The notes under the pieces: model-generated
The model's input: the letters and a program-made list of their open reading frames with translations, nothing else
What the model was told of the DNA's origin: nothing
Databases searched by the model: none
Assembly: GCA_023382575.1 (NCBI GenBank)
Contig: JAHDWC010000018.1
Coordinates: 1 to 34,476 of the forward strand
DNA length: 34,476 bases
Origin: Anaerolineales bacterium
GTDB lineage: Bacteria > Chloroflexota > Anaerolineae > Anaerolineales > Villigracilaceae
Direction of reading: 5' to 3'
Made by a program: the position numbers and the translations under genes
Shown: positions 16,425 through 23,171 of the stretch, in pieces
Layout of the letters: each line of letters opens with the position of its first letter
How positions within the stretch are numbered: the first letter of the stretch is position 1

Positions 16425-16476
16425 ATTCTAGCACGAGGAAGGGAAGATTGGCAAACCTCGGCTGTGGGCATAAAAT
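16425..16476. promoter_or_regulatory. Back-to-back divergent promoters with overlapping -35 boxes
   Basis: Plus strand: TTGGCA (16448-16453), 17 bp, TAAAAT (16471-16476), seven bases, ATG 16484. Minus strand: TTGCCA (16454-16449), 18 bp, TAGAAT (16430-16425), seven bases, ATG 16417. The two -35 boxes share five base pairs within TTGGCAA, so two polymerases could not occupy them together. Both start sites fall at or next to the ATG. Confidence 0.8.
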
Positions 16477-16483
16477 ACGCTAT

Positions 16484-16924
16484 ATGAAACGACAACTTCC
16501 CTATCATGGCTGGTGTTTTGTATGCGGAAATGATAATCCGCATAGTATTGGAATCACGATGTACGTGGACGATGAAGGCGTTTTGACCTCTGAATTCACG
16601 CTTTCTGACCGGCATCAAGGTCCGCCCGGGCACGCACATGGAGGTGCGTCTGCGGCGATTCTGGATGAGGTAATGGGATTGGTGGTCTGGGCGGCGGGGC
16701 ACAAAGTACTGGCAGCGAACATTAACATCAACTATCGCAAACCATTGCCTTTACATCAACCCTTGCTGGCAGAAGCCCGCATCACGGAAGTGGCGGAGAG
16801 AAAAATTATCAGCGAGGGAAAGATCATCCTCCCTGATTCAACCGTCGCCGTGGAAGGAAGCGGCGTGTATGTGATCGCATCCCGCTTTTTCGAGAAGGCA
16901 ATAATGAATGGAGCAAATTCATGA
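16484..16924 (+). CDS. Hotdog-fold thioesterase (PaaI/THEM4-like)
   Basis: A 146-residue protein with the hotdog thioesterase layout: an N-terminal CFVCGNDNPHSIG (C11, C14), then GPPGHAHGGASAAILDEVMG, where the His-Gly-Gly and acidic residue build the acyl-CoA hydrolysis site, then the ININYRKPLPL strand. It would hydrolyse a CoA thioester, substrate unknown. The start at 16484 is fixed by the promoter seven bases before it; a longer frame back to 16169 overlaps the MoaD-like gene and is not protein-like. It is the first gene of a four-gene operon and overlaps the racemase by ATGA. Confidence 0.85.
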   Translation: MKRQLPYHGWCFVCGNDNPHSIGITMYVDDEGVLTSEFTLSDRHQGPPGHAHGGASAAILDEVMGLVVWAAGHKVLAANININYRKPLPLHQPLLAEARITEVAERKIISEGKIILPDSTVAVEGSGVYVIASRFFEKAIMNGANS

Positions 16925-17619
16925 AGACTATCGGTTTGATCGGCGGGATGAGCTGGGAATCATCCATCGAGTATTACCGCATCATCAACGAGACGGCAAA
17001 AGCGAAACTGGGTGGGCTGCATTCGGCGAAGAGCATCATGGTGACTGTGGATTTCGCCGAGATCGAAAAACTTCAACACGAAGACCGCTGGGAGGAAGCG
17101 GGTGAAATTCTGGCGAAGTGTGCGCAAGACCTCGAGCGTGGCGGCGCGGACTTTATTGTATTATGTACGAATACAATGCACAAACTTACGGATCAAATCA
17201 CTGCGAGTGTGAAGATTCCATTTTTACATATCGCCGATGCGACAGCGGAAAAGATCGTCGCGGCGGGAATGAAGCGCATCGGTCTGCTGGGTACGCGCTT
17301 CACGATGGAACATGATTTTTACAAAGGACGCCTCATCCACAACTTTGGGCTGGATGTGATCGTGCCGGAGAAGGAAGATCGCGACCTTGTCCATCGTGTC
17401 ATCTACGAAGAATTGGTACAAGGCAAGATCGTGGATGCCTCGCGCGAAGAATATAAACGCATCATGGAATGGTTGATCGCGCAGGGTGTGGAGGGTATCA
17501 TCCTTGGCTGTACAGAGATCGAGTTGCTGGTGAAGCAAACCGATAGCCGCGTGCCACTCTTCCCCACCACCTACATCCATGCTGTTGCTGCCGTGGAAAA
17601 GGCGCTGAGAGAAACATGA
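16921..17619 (+). CDS. Aspartate/glutamate racemase family protein
   Basis: A 232-residue two-domain racemase with the paired catalytic cysteines: VLCTNTMHK near residue 83 and LGCTEIELL near residue 200. The N-terminal IGLIGGMSWESS is typical of the YgeA/aspartate-racemase branch, which interconverts L- and D-amino acids without PLP. The preferred amino acid cannot be decided. It is joined by 4-bp ATGA overlaps to the thioesterase before it and the lipoprotein after it, so the three are translated together. Confidence 0.9.
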   Translation: MKTIGLIGGMSWESSIEYYRIINETAKAKLGGLHSAKSIMVTVDFAEIEKLQHEDRWEEAGEILAKCAQDLERGGADFIVLCTNTMHKLTDQITASVKIPFLHIADATAEKIVAAGMKRIGLLGTRFTMEHDFYKGRLIHNFGLDVIVPEKEDRDLVHRVIYEELVQGKIVDASREEYKRIMEWLIAQGVEGIILGCTEIELLVKQTDSRVPLFPTTYIHAVAAVEKALRET

Positions 17620-18074
17620 AATTTCGTTATCTGATTTTAATAGCTGTCTTTCTTTTAACTGGCTGTGTTGCCGCGCCGACAGCAGAGCCGACTCCAACTG
17701 CTGTTTTGCCATATCGCATCACCCCGGAGGATAATCCCTACGCACCAAAAACCGGAGACATAGGCATGACCATTGGAGGCGTCACGTTGACATCGATCAG
17801 CTTGTCAGAACGCTTCGACCTGACGCCTTCACGAGTGGTGGTACGATTGCTAGGTTCCATGCCAAGCGTTTGCAACGAATTACGGGTCGAAGTCAACCTG
17901 CCAGATGCACAAGGACGCATCTTCATGGATGTATATAGTTTGATCAACAAAGATATGGATTGTGATAACGTCTTCCAGCAGTTTGAAGCGACGATTCTGC
18001 TCGGCACCTATTCCAGCGGACGGTACACCATCTGGATCAATGAAGGTTTGATCGGCGACTTCGTTGCCTATTAG
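17616..18074 (+). CDS. Small lipoprotein 1, unknown function
   Basis: A 152-residue secreted lipoprotein: hydrophobic signal, lipobox LLTGC with C17, then a Pro/Thr-rich linker and a beta-rich domain of about 110 residues holding two cysteines (SVCNELRV and DMDCDNVF) likely to form a disulfide. It ends in a YTIWINEGLIGDF strand. The same pattern, cysteines included, recurs in the next gene. I do not recognise the domain. ATG overlaps the racemase stop. Confidence 0.75.
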   Translation: MKFRYLILIAVFLLTGCVAAPTAEPTPTAVLPYRITPEDNPYAPKTGDIGMTIGGVTLTSISLSERFDLTPSRVVVRLLGSMPSVCNELRVEVNLPDAQGRIFMDVYSLINKDMDCDNVFQQFEATILLGTYSSGRYTIWINEGLIGDFVAY

Positions 18075-18121
18075 GAACATTTCCACCCATCGAAACGTCA
18101 ACAACCTGAAGGAGATCTACC

Positions 18122-18616
18122 ATGAGACGATTGCTTTACACCTTACTCACCCTGACTTTAATTCTCGCGGCGTGTGTGCCTGCCGCAGATTCCAATGACG
18201 GGTCGGTCAGTTATCCGAATGTCAGTTACCCGAACGCCAGCTATCCAAACTCGGAGGAGAATCCAGCCGCCATGCCTATCCAGGATTATGCGCCTCAACC
18301 CGGTGACGCCGCATTGACTCGCGGAAACGTCTACCTCGAATCCACCGATTTGCTGACTCTCGAAAGCTTTCCGCTGCAATTTATGCTTCAACTTAAAGGA
18401 AACCTCCCCACACCCTGCAACGCGTTGCGCGTCATCGTCAGCCCGCCTGATGCCGATAATAAAGTGTTGGTGGATGTTTACTCTGTGACCGATCCGAACA
18501 AGGTCTGTGCGCAAGTCATCCAGCCTTTCGACGTGAACATTCCACTGGGAAGTTTCTCCGCTGGCGCGTATACGTTGTGGGTCAACGGCGAGCAGGTTGC
18601 TGAATTCCAAGGATAA
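18122..18616 (+). CDS. Small lipoprotein 2, paralogue with SYPN repeats
   Basis: A 164-residue lipoprotein with lipobox LAAC (C18). It is homologous to lipoprotein 1 from about residue 55 on: PCNALRVIVSPPDA, VDVYSV, KVCAQV, IPLGSFSAGAYTLWVNGE. Between the lipid anchor and that domain are three tandem copies of the five-residue unit V/A-SYPN, absent from the sister protein. AGGAG lies seven bases before the ATG, 47 bp after lipoprotein 1. Function unknown; both probably sit on the outer face of the cytoplasmic membrane. Confidence 0.75.
   Translation: MRRLLYTLLTLTLILAACVPAADSNDGSVSYPNVSYPNASYPNSEENPAAMPIQDYAPQPGDAALTRGNVYLESTDLLTLESFPLQFMLQLKGNLPTPCNALRVIVSPPDADNKVLVDVYSVTDPNKVCAQVIQPFDVNIPLGSFSAGAYTLWVNGEQVAEFQG
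18206..18250 (+). repeat. Three tandem 15-bp units inside lipoprotein 2
   Basis: Units begin GTCAGTTATCCGAAT, GTCAGTTACCCGAAC and GCCAGCTATCCAAAC. They differ mostly at third codon positions, so the peptide SYPN is kept while the DNA has drifted. Confidence 0.85.
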
Positions 18617-18625
18617 ATTCGTACA

Positions 18626-18660
18626 AATAAAAGACCGCAGAAATTCTGCGGTCTTTTATT
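18626..18660. terminator. Bidirectional terminator, 17-bp arms
   Basis: Arms AATAAAAGACCGCAGAA (18626-18642) and TTCTGCGGTCTTTTATT (18644-18660) are perfect around one A. T-rich ends on both strands suit the convergent lipoprotein 2 and YbaK genes. Confidence 0.88.
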
Positions 18661-18670
18661 TTCCGAACAC

Positions 18671-19147
18671 CTATCCCTCGCGGCTGACATCACCCAATTT
18701 GGCATTGACCAGTGCCACCAAATCATTGACCCCCAGCCTAATGTTCAGTCCGCGCTGCCCACCAGAAACGAAAATCTCATCGAATGATCGTGCCGCCGAA
18801 TCGATGACCACTTGAAAGCCCTTATTGATCAGCGCCAACGGCGAGATGCCGCCCGCCTGCAAACCGGTCAACTGTTCGGCTTCGCGCTCAGTCGGCAGAT
18901 GCATTTTCTTCTCGCCCAAAAAAGAAGCGAGTGCCTTTAAATCCACCACGCGCGGACCGGGAATCACCGCCAGCACCGACTTCCCCTTTTCCCGCTTGAC
19001 AACGATGGTCTTGAAAACCTGTTCGGGCGGCACACCGATGATCTGCGCCGCCTCCAACGCGCCAAGTTTTTCCGCAGGCAATTCATGTACCGCGTACTTC
19101 ACCTTGCGCGAATCCAAAAATCTGGTGACATTATTCGTGACTGCCAT
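18671..19147 (-). CDS. ybaK: YbaK/EbsC-type aminoacyl-tRNA deacylase
   Basis: A 158-residue trans-editing protein that hydrolyses mischarged tRNA, typically Cys-tRNA(Pro). The fold markers are visible: the LGALEAAQIIGVPPEQVFKTIVVK helix and strand, the GGISPL loop around residue 106 that shapes the active site, and the DEIFVSGGQRGLNIRL end. Length is typical (~155-160). ATG 19147 is chosen; a longer frame from 19168 adds seven residues and would start before the likely transcript 5' region. TATAAT lies 20 bases upstream, giving a very short leader. Confidence 0.88.
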   Translation of the reverse strand: MAVTNNVTRFLDSRKVKYAVHELPAEKLGALEAAQIIGVPPEQVFKTIVVKREKGKSVLAVIPGPRVVDLKALASFLGEKKMHLPTEREAEQLTGLQAGGISPLALINKGFQVVIDSAARSFDEIFVSGGQRGLNIRLGVNDLVALVNAKLGDVSREG

Positions 19148-19167
19148 AATATTTAAAATCCTGTACA

Positions 19168-19173
19168 ATTATA
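19168..19173 (-). promoter_or_regulatory. -10 box of ybaK
   Basis: Consensus TATAAT on the minus strand (19173-19168), 20 bases before ATG 19147, with no clear -35. The predicted leader is about 13 nt and holds only AGGA. Confidence 0.4.
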
Positions 19174-19292
19174 AACATATCTGGACGTTCTTTTCCTTTC
19201 GGGAAAATATCACAAGACATTGCGCCTCACACCGAACCCGAAGCTGATTCAACAAACGTAGTTTACCCTCGCTCAAAGCAAAGGAGACCCAC

Positions 19293-19745
19293 ATGATCAG
19301 CACGCAAACCCTCTCGCAATTCAACCTGTTCAACGGACTGCCGGAATCGCTCCTCAAAGAAATTGCCGCCATCAGTTCTGAAGTCTCGGTAAAGCAAGGC
19401 GAGGTAATCTTCCGCGAAGGTGAAAAGGCAGATAAATTGCATTTTCTGTTGAATGGCAGCGTCGCCCTGCGTGTCAAGTTGACCTCCCGTCCAGATAGCG
19501 TCACCGTCTCTTTTGTCTCCATACCGTATCAAAGTTTTGGTTGGTCTGGCATTGTCTCACCGTTTCACTACACCTCCAGCGCCGAATGTGACGAAGACTC
19601 GAGTCTTCTCATCATCCCTGCTGAACCGTTCATGAAACTGCTGGAGACAAACCCCGAATCTGGTTTTGTGGTGATGAAGCGCGTAACCGAAATCATCTCC
19701 GACCGTCTGCGTAACAGCCGACAGGCGTTGCTGAAAACCCTATAG
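19293..19745 (+). CDS. Cyclic-nucleotide-binding-domain protein without DNA-binding domain
   Basis: A 150-residue protein consisting only of a Crp-type beta-roll domain (LFNGLPESLLKEIAA start, VSVKQGEVIFREGEKADKLHFLLNGSVAL core) and a closing helix. There is no helix-turn-helix, so it is not a transcription factor by itself. The phosphate-binding cassette that should read FGE-x-A/L...R-A is replaced by FGWSGIVSPFHYTSSA, so cyclic-nucleotide binding is doubtful. AAAGGAGA lies before the ATG. It is followed 15 bp later by a two-helix membrane protein that may be its partner. Confidence 0.8.
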   Translation: MISTQTLSQFNLFNGLPESLLKEIAAISSEVSVKQGEVIFREGEKADKLHFLLNGSVALRVKLTSRPDSVTVSFVSIPYQSFGWSGIVSPFHYTSSAECDEDSSLLIIPAEPFMKLLETNPESGFVVMKRVTEIISDRLRNSRQALLKTL

Positions 19746-19760
19746 AAAGCAGTTAAATTA

Positions 19761-20096
19761 ATGGATATCGAAAAACAATCTGACTCAAACGACGATAACG
19801 AGATCGAAAAGGTCTATAACTTTGACCGTGTGCTGCAACTGACGACCTGGGCGCGAGTGGTCTCCTGGGTGCTGATCGGGACGGGTGTTCTGATGATCGG
19901 GCTGGTGCTCTTCATCATTGGCACTCAGCTTATCCAAGCCGGGATGCCAGACGCTTTTAATCTGGTTTCGTTAGTGGTGCTTTTCGGTGTTGCTTTGCTG
20001 CCCATCTTCCTTGGGTTGATTCTGCAATTTTTCTCCGAGGGTATCTTCCTGCTGGTGGATATTGAGCAAAACACCAGCGGAAAAGCCAACTCCTAG
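19761..20096 (+). CDS. Small membrane protein, unknown
   Basis: A 111-residue protein with an acidic N-terminal tail (about 20 residues, rich in D, E and N) and two long hydrophobic helices at about residues 35-58 and 66-92. I recognise no family. It follows the cyclic-nucleotide-domain gene by 15 bp and has no obvious ribosome site, so it probably relies on translation of that gene. Confidence 0.65.
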   Translation: MDIEKQSDSNDDNEIEKVYNFDRVLQLTTWARVVSWVLIGTGVLMIGLVLFIIGTQLIQAGMPDAFNLVSLVVLFGVALLPIFLGLILQFFSEGIFLLVDIEQNTSGKANS

Positions 20097-20173
20097 TCAA
20101 AACTATCCGAAGACTGAAACAGGCACGGGCGGAGAGAGAGGCGTTCGTGTCGTATTTTGATTCTTTGGCGTAG

Positions 20174-20185
20174 TAAAATTATCGT
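20174..20185 (+). promoter_or_regulatory. -10 box placing rel start at the transcript 5' end
   Basis: TAAAAT (20174-20179) is followed by six bases and ATG 20186, with no Shine-Dalgarno site between. The -35 match is weak. Confidence 0.55.
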
Positions 20186-22411
20186 ATGAAATCGGCACTT
20201 GCCGCCATTCCGCTTGAAAAACTTCTCGAACAACTCCCGGAGAATTATTCGCCAGCCGACCGGGAGTTGGTTGTCCGCGCATATAACGTGGCAGAGGAGG
20301 CGCATCGCGAGCAAAAGCGGCATTCTGGTGAGCCGTATATCAATCACTGCATTGCGGTTGCCAGCATCCTTGTGGATTTGAAAGTTCCGTCGGAAGTGAT
20401 CGCGGCTGCGCTTCTGCACGATACGGTGGAAGATACGCCCGTCACGCTGGCGGATATCCGCCGCGAATTTGGGGATACGGTGCGCCTGCTCGTGGATGGC
20501 GTGACCAAGCTGACACAGTTGCCGCGCGTCTCACGCGGTGACCAGCATGCGGAGTGGGGCAACAATGGCAATGACGTAGAAGATGATCCCATTCAGCCTG
20601 CTGCCCGCCTCGGAAGAAAAGAGGATATGGTCTCTGAAACGCTGCGCAAAACCTTCCTGGCCATGGGCGAGGATGTGCGCGTGGTGTTGATCAAACTGGC
20701 AGACCGTCTGCACAATATGCGGACGTTGGGTCATATGCCAGAGCATAAGCGGAAGCGCATCGCGCAGGAAACGTTGGATATTTTTGCGCCGCTCGCCAAT
20801 CGCCTTGGCATCTGGCAGTTGAAGTGGGAGTTGGAAGACCTGAGCTTCCGTTATGTCAACCCGGAGAAATATAAAGAGATCGCCGAACAGTTGGCCGAAC
20901 GCCGCCCTGACCGCGAAAATCAACTGGAAGATATCAAAGAGAAACTTCTCAAGCTTTTGGAGAAAAACAACATCAAGGCTGAGATCAGCGGACGCCCGAA
21001 ACACATCTACTCCATCTATAAGAAGATGCAGAAGAAGGAAAAGGCCTTCAGCATGGTGTATGACGTGCGTGCTGTCCGCTTGATCGTGCCGGATGTGCCA
21101 TCCTGCTATGCTGCGTTGGGAGTGATCCATACCACATGGCGACCCATCCCCGGCGAATTCGATGATTACATCGCCGCCCCGAAGGATAACTTTTATCAAT
21201 CGCTTCATACAGCGGTCATCTACGATGATAAACGTCCGCTGGAAGTGCAGATCCGCACACAGGAAATGCACCTGAACGCCGAATATGGTATCGCCGCTCA
21301 TTGGCGATATAAAGAGGGTGGACGCCATGACCGCAACTTCGAGCAGCGCATCAGTTCGCTGCGGAAGATGATGGAGTGGCGTTCAGATGTGAGCGATGCG
21401 GCGGAATTTGTCGAGTCGATGCGCACAGACGTATTCCGCGACCGGGTGTATGTCTTCACACCGCGCGGCGATATCATCGACCTGCCGGCTGGCTGCACCC
21501 CCATTGACTTTGCCTATCACGTCCACACAGACATCGGGCATCGTTGTCGCGGTGCACGGGTTAATGGAAAACTTGTCCCGTTGTATCAGGGACTCAAAAC
21601 TGGCGACCAGGTCGAGATCCTGACAGCGAAGCGTGGAGGTCCCAGCCGTGATTGGTTGAATGCCAACCTCGGACTCGTCCGCACACAACGGGCGCGTGCC
21701 AAAATCAAAGCCTGGTTCAAGAAACAGGAAGATGAACAAAACCTCTCGCAAGGTCGCAACACGCTCGAGCGTGAGTTGCAGCGCCTTGGCATCAACGAGA
21801 TCAATTTTGAAAAGATGGCGCGCGAACTGGGTTTCAAAACCCCGGATGAAATGTTCATCGCGCTTGGGAACGGCGACCTTTCCATTAGTAAGGTCATCCG
21901 GCAATTTCAACAGGATGAAGAAATTCAGGACATCCTTGAGGCAAACGCGCCACCGCCTCAAACCATCTCAACTGATGCAGTGGAAGTGGTGGGGCTCAAA
22001 GGGATGCTCTCGGTGATGGCGAAATGTTGCAGCCCCATGCCGGGCGATCAGATCGTCGGTTTTGTCACCCGCGGACGCGGCGCCACCATTCATCGGCAGG
22101 ATTGTCCCAACGTGCTCAAGACGAAGGATCGCGAGCGGTTGCTCAAGGTTGGTTGGGGGCACGTGGAACGCACCTACCCGGTTTCGGTCAAGATCAAGGC
22201 GTATGACCGGCAGGGATTGATGAGCGATGTCTCGAACTTGCTGGCAGAGGAAAATATCAACATTGCAAATGTGACCGTTAATGTCAACCGCAGCATCGCG
22301 GACCTGAGGCTGATCATCGAGGTGAAGGATATCTCACAGCTTAGCCTGATCCTCACGCGGATCGAGAATCTTCCAAACGTGATGGAAGCGCATCGCACCA
22401 AGCCAGGGTAG
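20186..22411 (+). CDS. rel: (p)ppGpp synthetase/hydrolase Rel
   Basis: A 741-residue stringent-response enzyme. The HD hydrolase domain (about 35-200) keeps R45, H54, H78/D79 and E82/D83 (LLHDTVEDT) and D173/N177 (LADRLHN), so ppGpp hydrolysis should work. The synthetase domain (about 265-375) has GRPKHIYSIYKK, YDVRAVRLIV and YQSLHT, but with EFDD (324-327), the motif of synthesis-only RelA, where bifunctional Rel enzymes usually have RxKD. TGS spans about 419-480 and ACT the last 75 residues. An extra ~30-residue hydrophilic insertion (about 113-147) sits inside the HD domain. Confidence 0.93.
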   Translation: MKSALAAIPLEKLLEQLPENYSPADRELVVRAYNVAEEAHREQKRHSGEPYINHCIAVASILVDLKVPSEVIAAALLHDTVEDTPVTLADIRREFGDTVRLLVDGVTKLTQLPRVSRGDQHAEWGNNGNDVEDDPIQPAARLGRKEDMVSETLRKTFLAMGEDVRVVLIKLADRLHNMRTLGHMPEHKRKRIAQETLDIFAPLANRLGIWQLKWELEDLSFRYVNPEKYKEIAEQLAERRPDRENQLEDIKEKLLKLLEKNNIKAEISGRPKHIYSIYKKMQKKEKAFSMVYDVRAVRLIVPDVPSCYAALGVIHTTWRPIPGEFDDYIAAPKDNFYQSLHTAVIYDDKRPLEVQIRTQEMHLNAEYGIAAHWRYKEGGRHDRNFEQRISSLRKMMEWRSDVSDAAEFVESMRTDVFRDRVYVFTPRGDIIDLPAGCTPIDFAYHVHTDIGHRCRGARVNGKLVPLYQGLKTGDQVEILTAKRGGPSRDWLNANLGLVRTQRARAKIKAWFKKQEDEQNLSQGRNTLERELQRLGINEINFEKMARELGFKTPDEMFIALGNGDLSISKVIRQFQQDEEIQDILEANAPPPQTISTDAVEVVGLKGMLSVMAKCCSPMPGDQIVGFVTRGRGATIHRQDCPNVLKTKDRERLLKVGWGHVERTYPVSVKIKAYDRQGLMSDVSNLLAEENINIANVTVNVNRSIADLRLIIEVKDISQLSLILTRIENLPNVMEAHRTKPG

Positions 22412-22423
22412 AAAGGTCAAGCC

Positions 22424-22588
22424 ATGAAACCAAACAAGCGCGCGTCGATGGTATTTCTTATCCTCGGGATGATTTTTCTGACCATTGGTCTCTCCACCGA
22501 TAATACTGCCTTTACCTGGGCGGCATTGGCATTCGTGGTAATTTCGCTGGTTCTTGGCGGGCGTTGGATGAGACCCAGAAGGAAGTGA
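22424..22588 (+). CDS. 54-residue two-helix membrane peptide
   Basis: A short gene starting 12 bp after rel, with AAAGG eight bases before its ATG. The product has a basic start (MKPNKRAS), two hydrophobic segments (about residues 9-23 and 29-46) separated by a short STDNTAF loop, and a strongly basic end (GGRWMRPRRK). This is the layout of small inner-membrane peptides with both ends in the cytoplasm. I do not recognise a family. Its position in the rel transcript suggests growth-linked expression. Confidence 0.6.
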   Translation: MKPNKRASMVFLILGMIFLTIGLSTDNTAFTWAALAFVVISLVLGGRWMRPRRK

Positions 22589-22657
22589 TTTACAGCGGAT
22601 TCAGACCGAATCGCTGCGTTGCAACAACAGATTAATCGTACCCGCAAGGTTTGGAGC

Positions 22658-22666
22658 TGGTACACT
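22658..22666 (+). promoter_or_regulatory. Possible extended -10 promoter of the DUF4258 gene
   Basis: TGG followed by TACACT (22661-22666) forms an extended -10. The leader would be about 27 nt and contains GGAGG. Confidence 0.35.
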
Positions 22667-22699
22667 CGTGCAGGTGTGACAATAGAAAAGGAGGCAACC

Positions 22700-23050
22700 T
22701 TGTTACCCATCTCGTTTGCACTGTCAGAACATGCGGTGCTCCGCATGTCGCAACGAAACTGCTCGCCGGAGGACATTGAGTATGTCTTGACGCATGGCGA
22801 GCCCGTCCATGGAGCCGGGGTCACGACGTATTTCCTGGCGAAGAAGAACATTCCCAAAAGCGACCAAAAGTTACCTGATGTCTCTCGGCGGGAAGGCATC
22901 ATTGTGCTCACGAAGACCCTGGAGGATGGCAGGTTGATCGTCATCACCGTTTACCGCAATCGATATGCATTCAAGACTGTCCGCCAAAAACATAAGTATG
23001 ACTCGCGAAAACCCGGAAGCTACATTGAAAATCTCGGGCATGCCCGTTGA
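22700..23050 (+). CDS. DUF4258-like protein, TTG start
   Basis: A 116-residue protein beginning at TTG 22700, which has a full GGAGG five bases upstream; an earlier in-frame start has none. SEHAVLRMSQRNCSPEDIEYVLTHGEPV is the H-A-x-x-R-x-x-x-R plus helix pattern of DUF4258, a small family related to RelE/BrnT-like RNase folds but without proven activity. The end is basic. No antitoxin-sized neighbour is present, so a toxin role is not supported. Confidence 0.7.
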   Translation: MLPISFALSEHAVLRMSQRNCSPEDIEYVLTHGEPVHGAGVTTYFLAKKNIPKSDQKLPDVSRREGIIVLTKTLEDGRLIVITVYRNRYAFKTVRQKHKYDSRKPGSYIENLGHAR

Positions 23051-23057
23051 AATCAGA

Positions 23058-23094
23058 ATCAAACAGCCTGTGGAAATTCCACAGGCTGTTTGAT
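23058..23094. terminator. 18-bp perfect hairpin after the DUF4258 gene
   Basis: Arms ATCAAACAGCCTGTGGAA (23058-23075) and TTCCACAGGCTGTTTGAT (23077-23094) are perfect around one A. It begins seven bases past the stop codon. There is no real T-run, so termination may be partial. Confidence 0.75.
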
Positions 23095-23127
23095 ATATCC
23101 ATAGGATATCACTCTTCGTCCTGCCGC

Positions 23128-23136
23128 TGATAAAAT
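23128..23136 (+). promoter_or_regulatory. Extended -10 promoter of the lyase gene
   Basis: TGA followed by TAAAAT (23131-23136) matches the TGn extended -10. The leader would be about 29 nt and holds GGAG. The -35 is weak, as expected for this class. Confidence 0.45.
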
Positions 23137-23171
23137 CAACTTCCAACTCAGAAAAGCCAAAGGAGCGATTC

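Noticed and set aside
16169-16483. N-terminal extension of the thioesterase frame
   Set aside because: It overlaps the MoaD-like gene on the other strand, and a good promoter lies just before ATG 16484. The extension has no protein-like features.
20531-21328. 265-residue open frame antisense to rel
   Set aside because: It overlaps the HD and synthetase domains of rel, whose motifs are unmistakable. No start site supports the antisense frame.
22700-23050. Toxin-antitoxin module around the DUF4258 gene
   Set aside because: No small antitoxin-like gene is adjacent on either side: the 54-residue neighbour is a membrane peptide without DNA-binding features.
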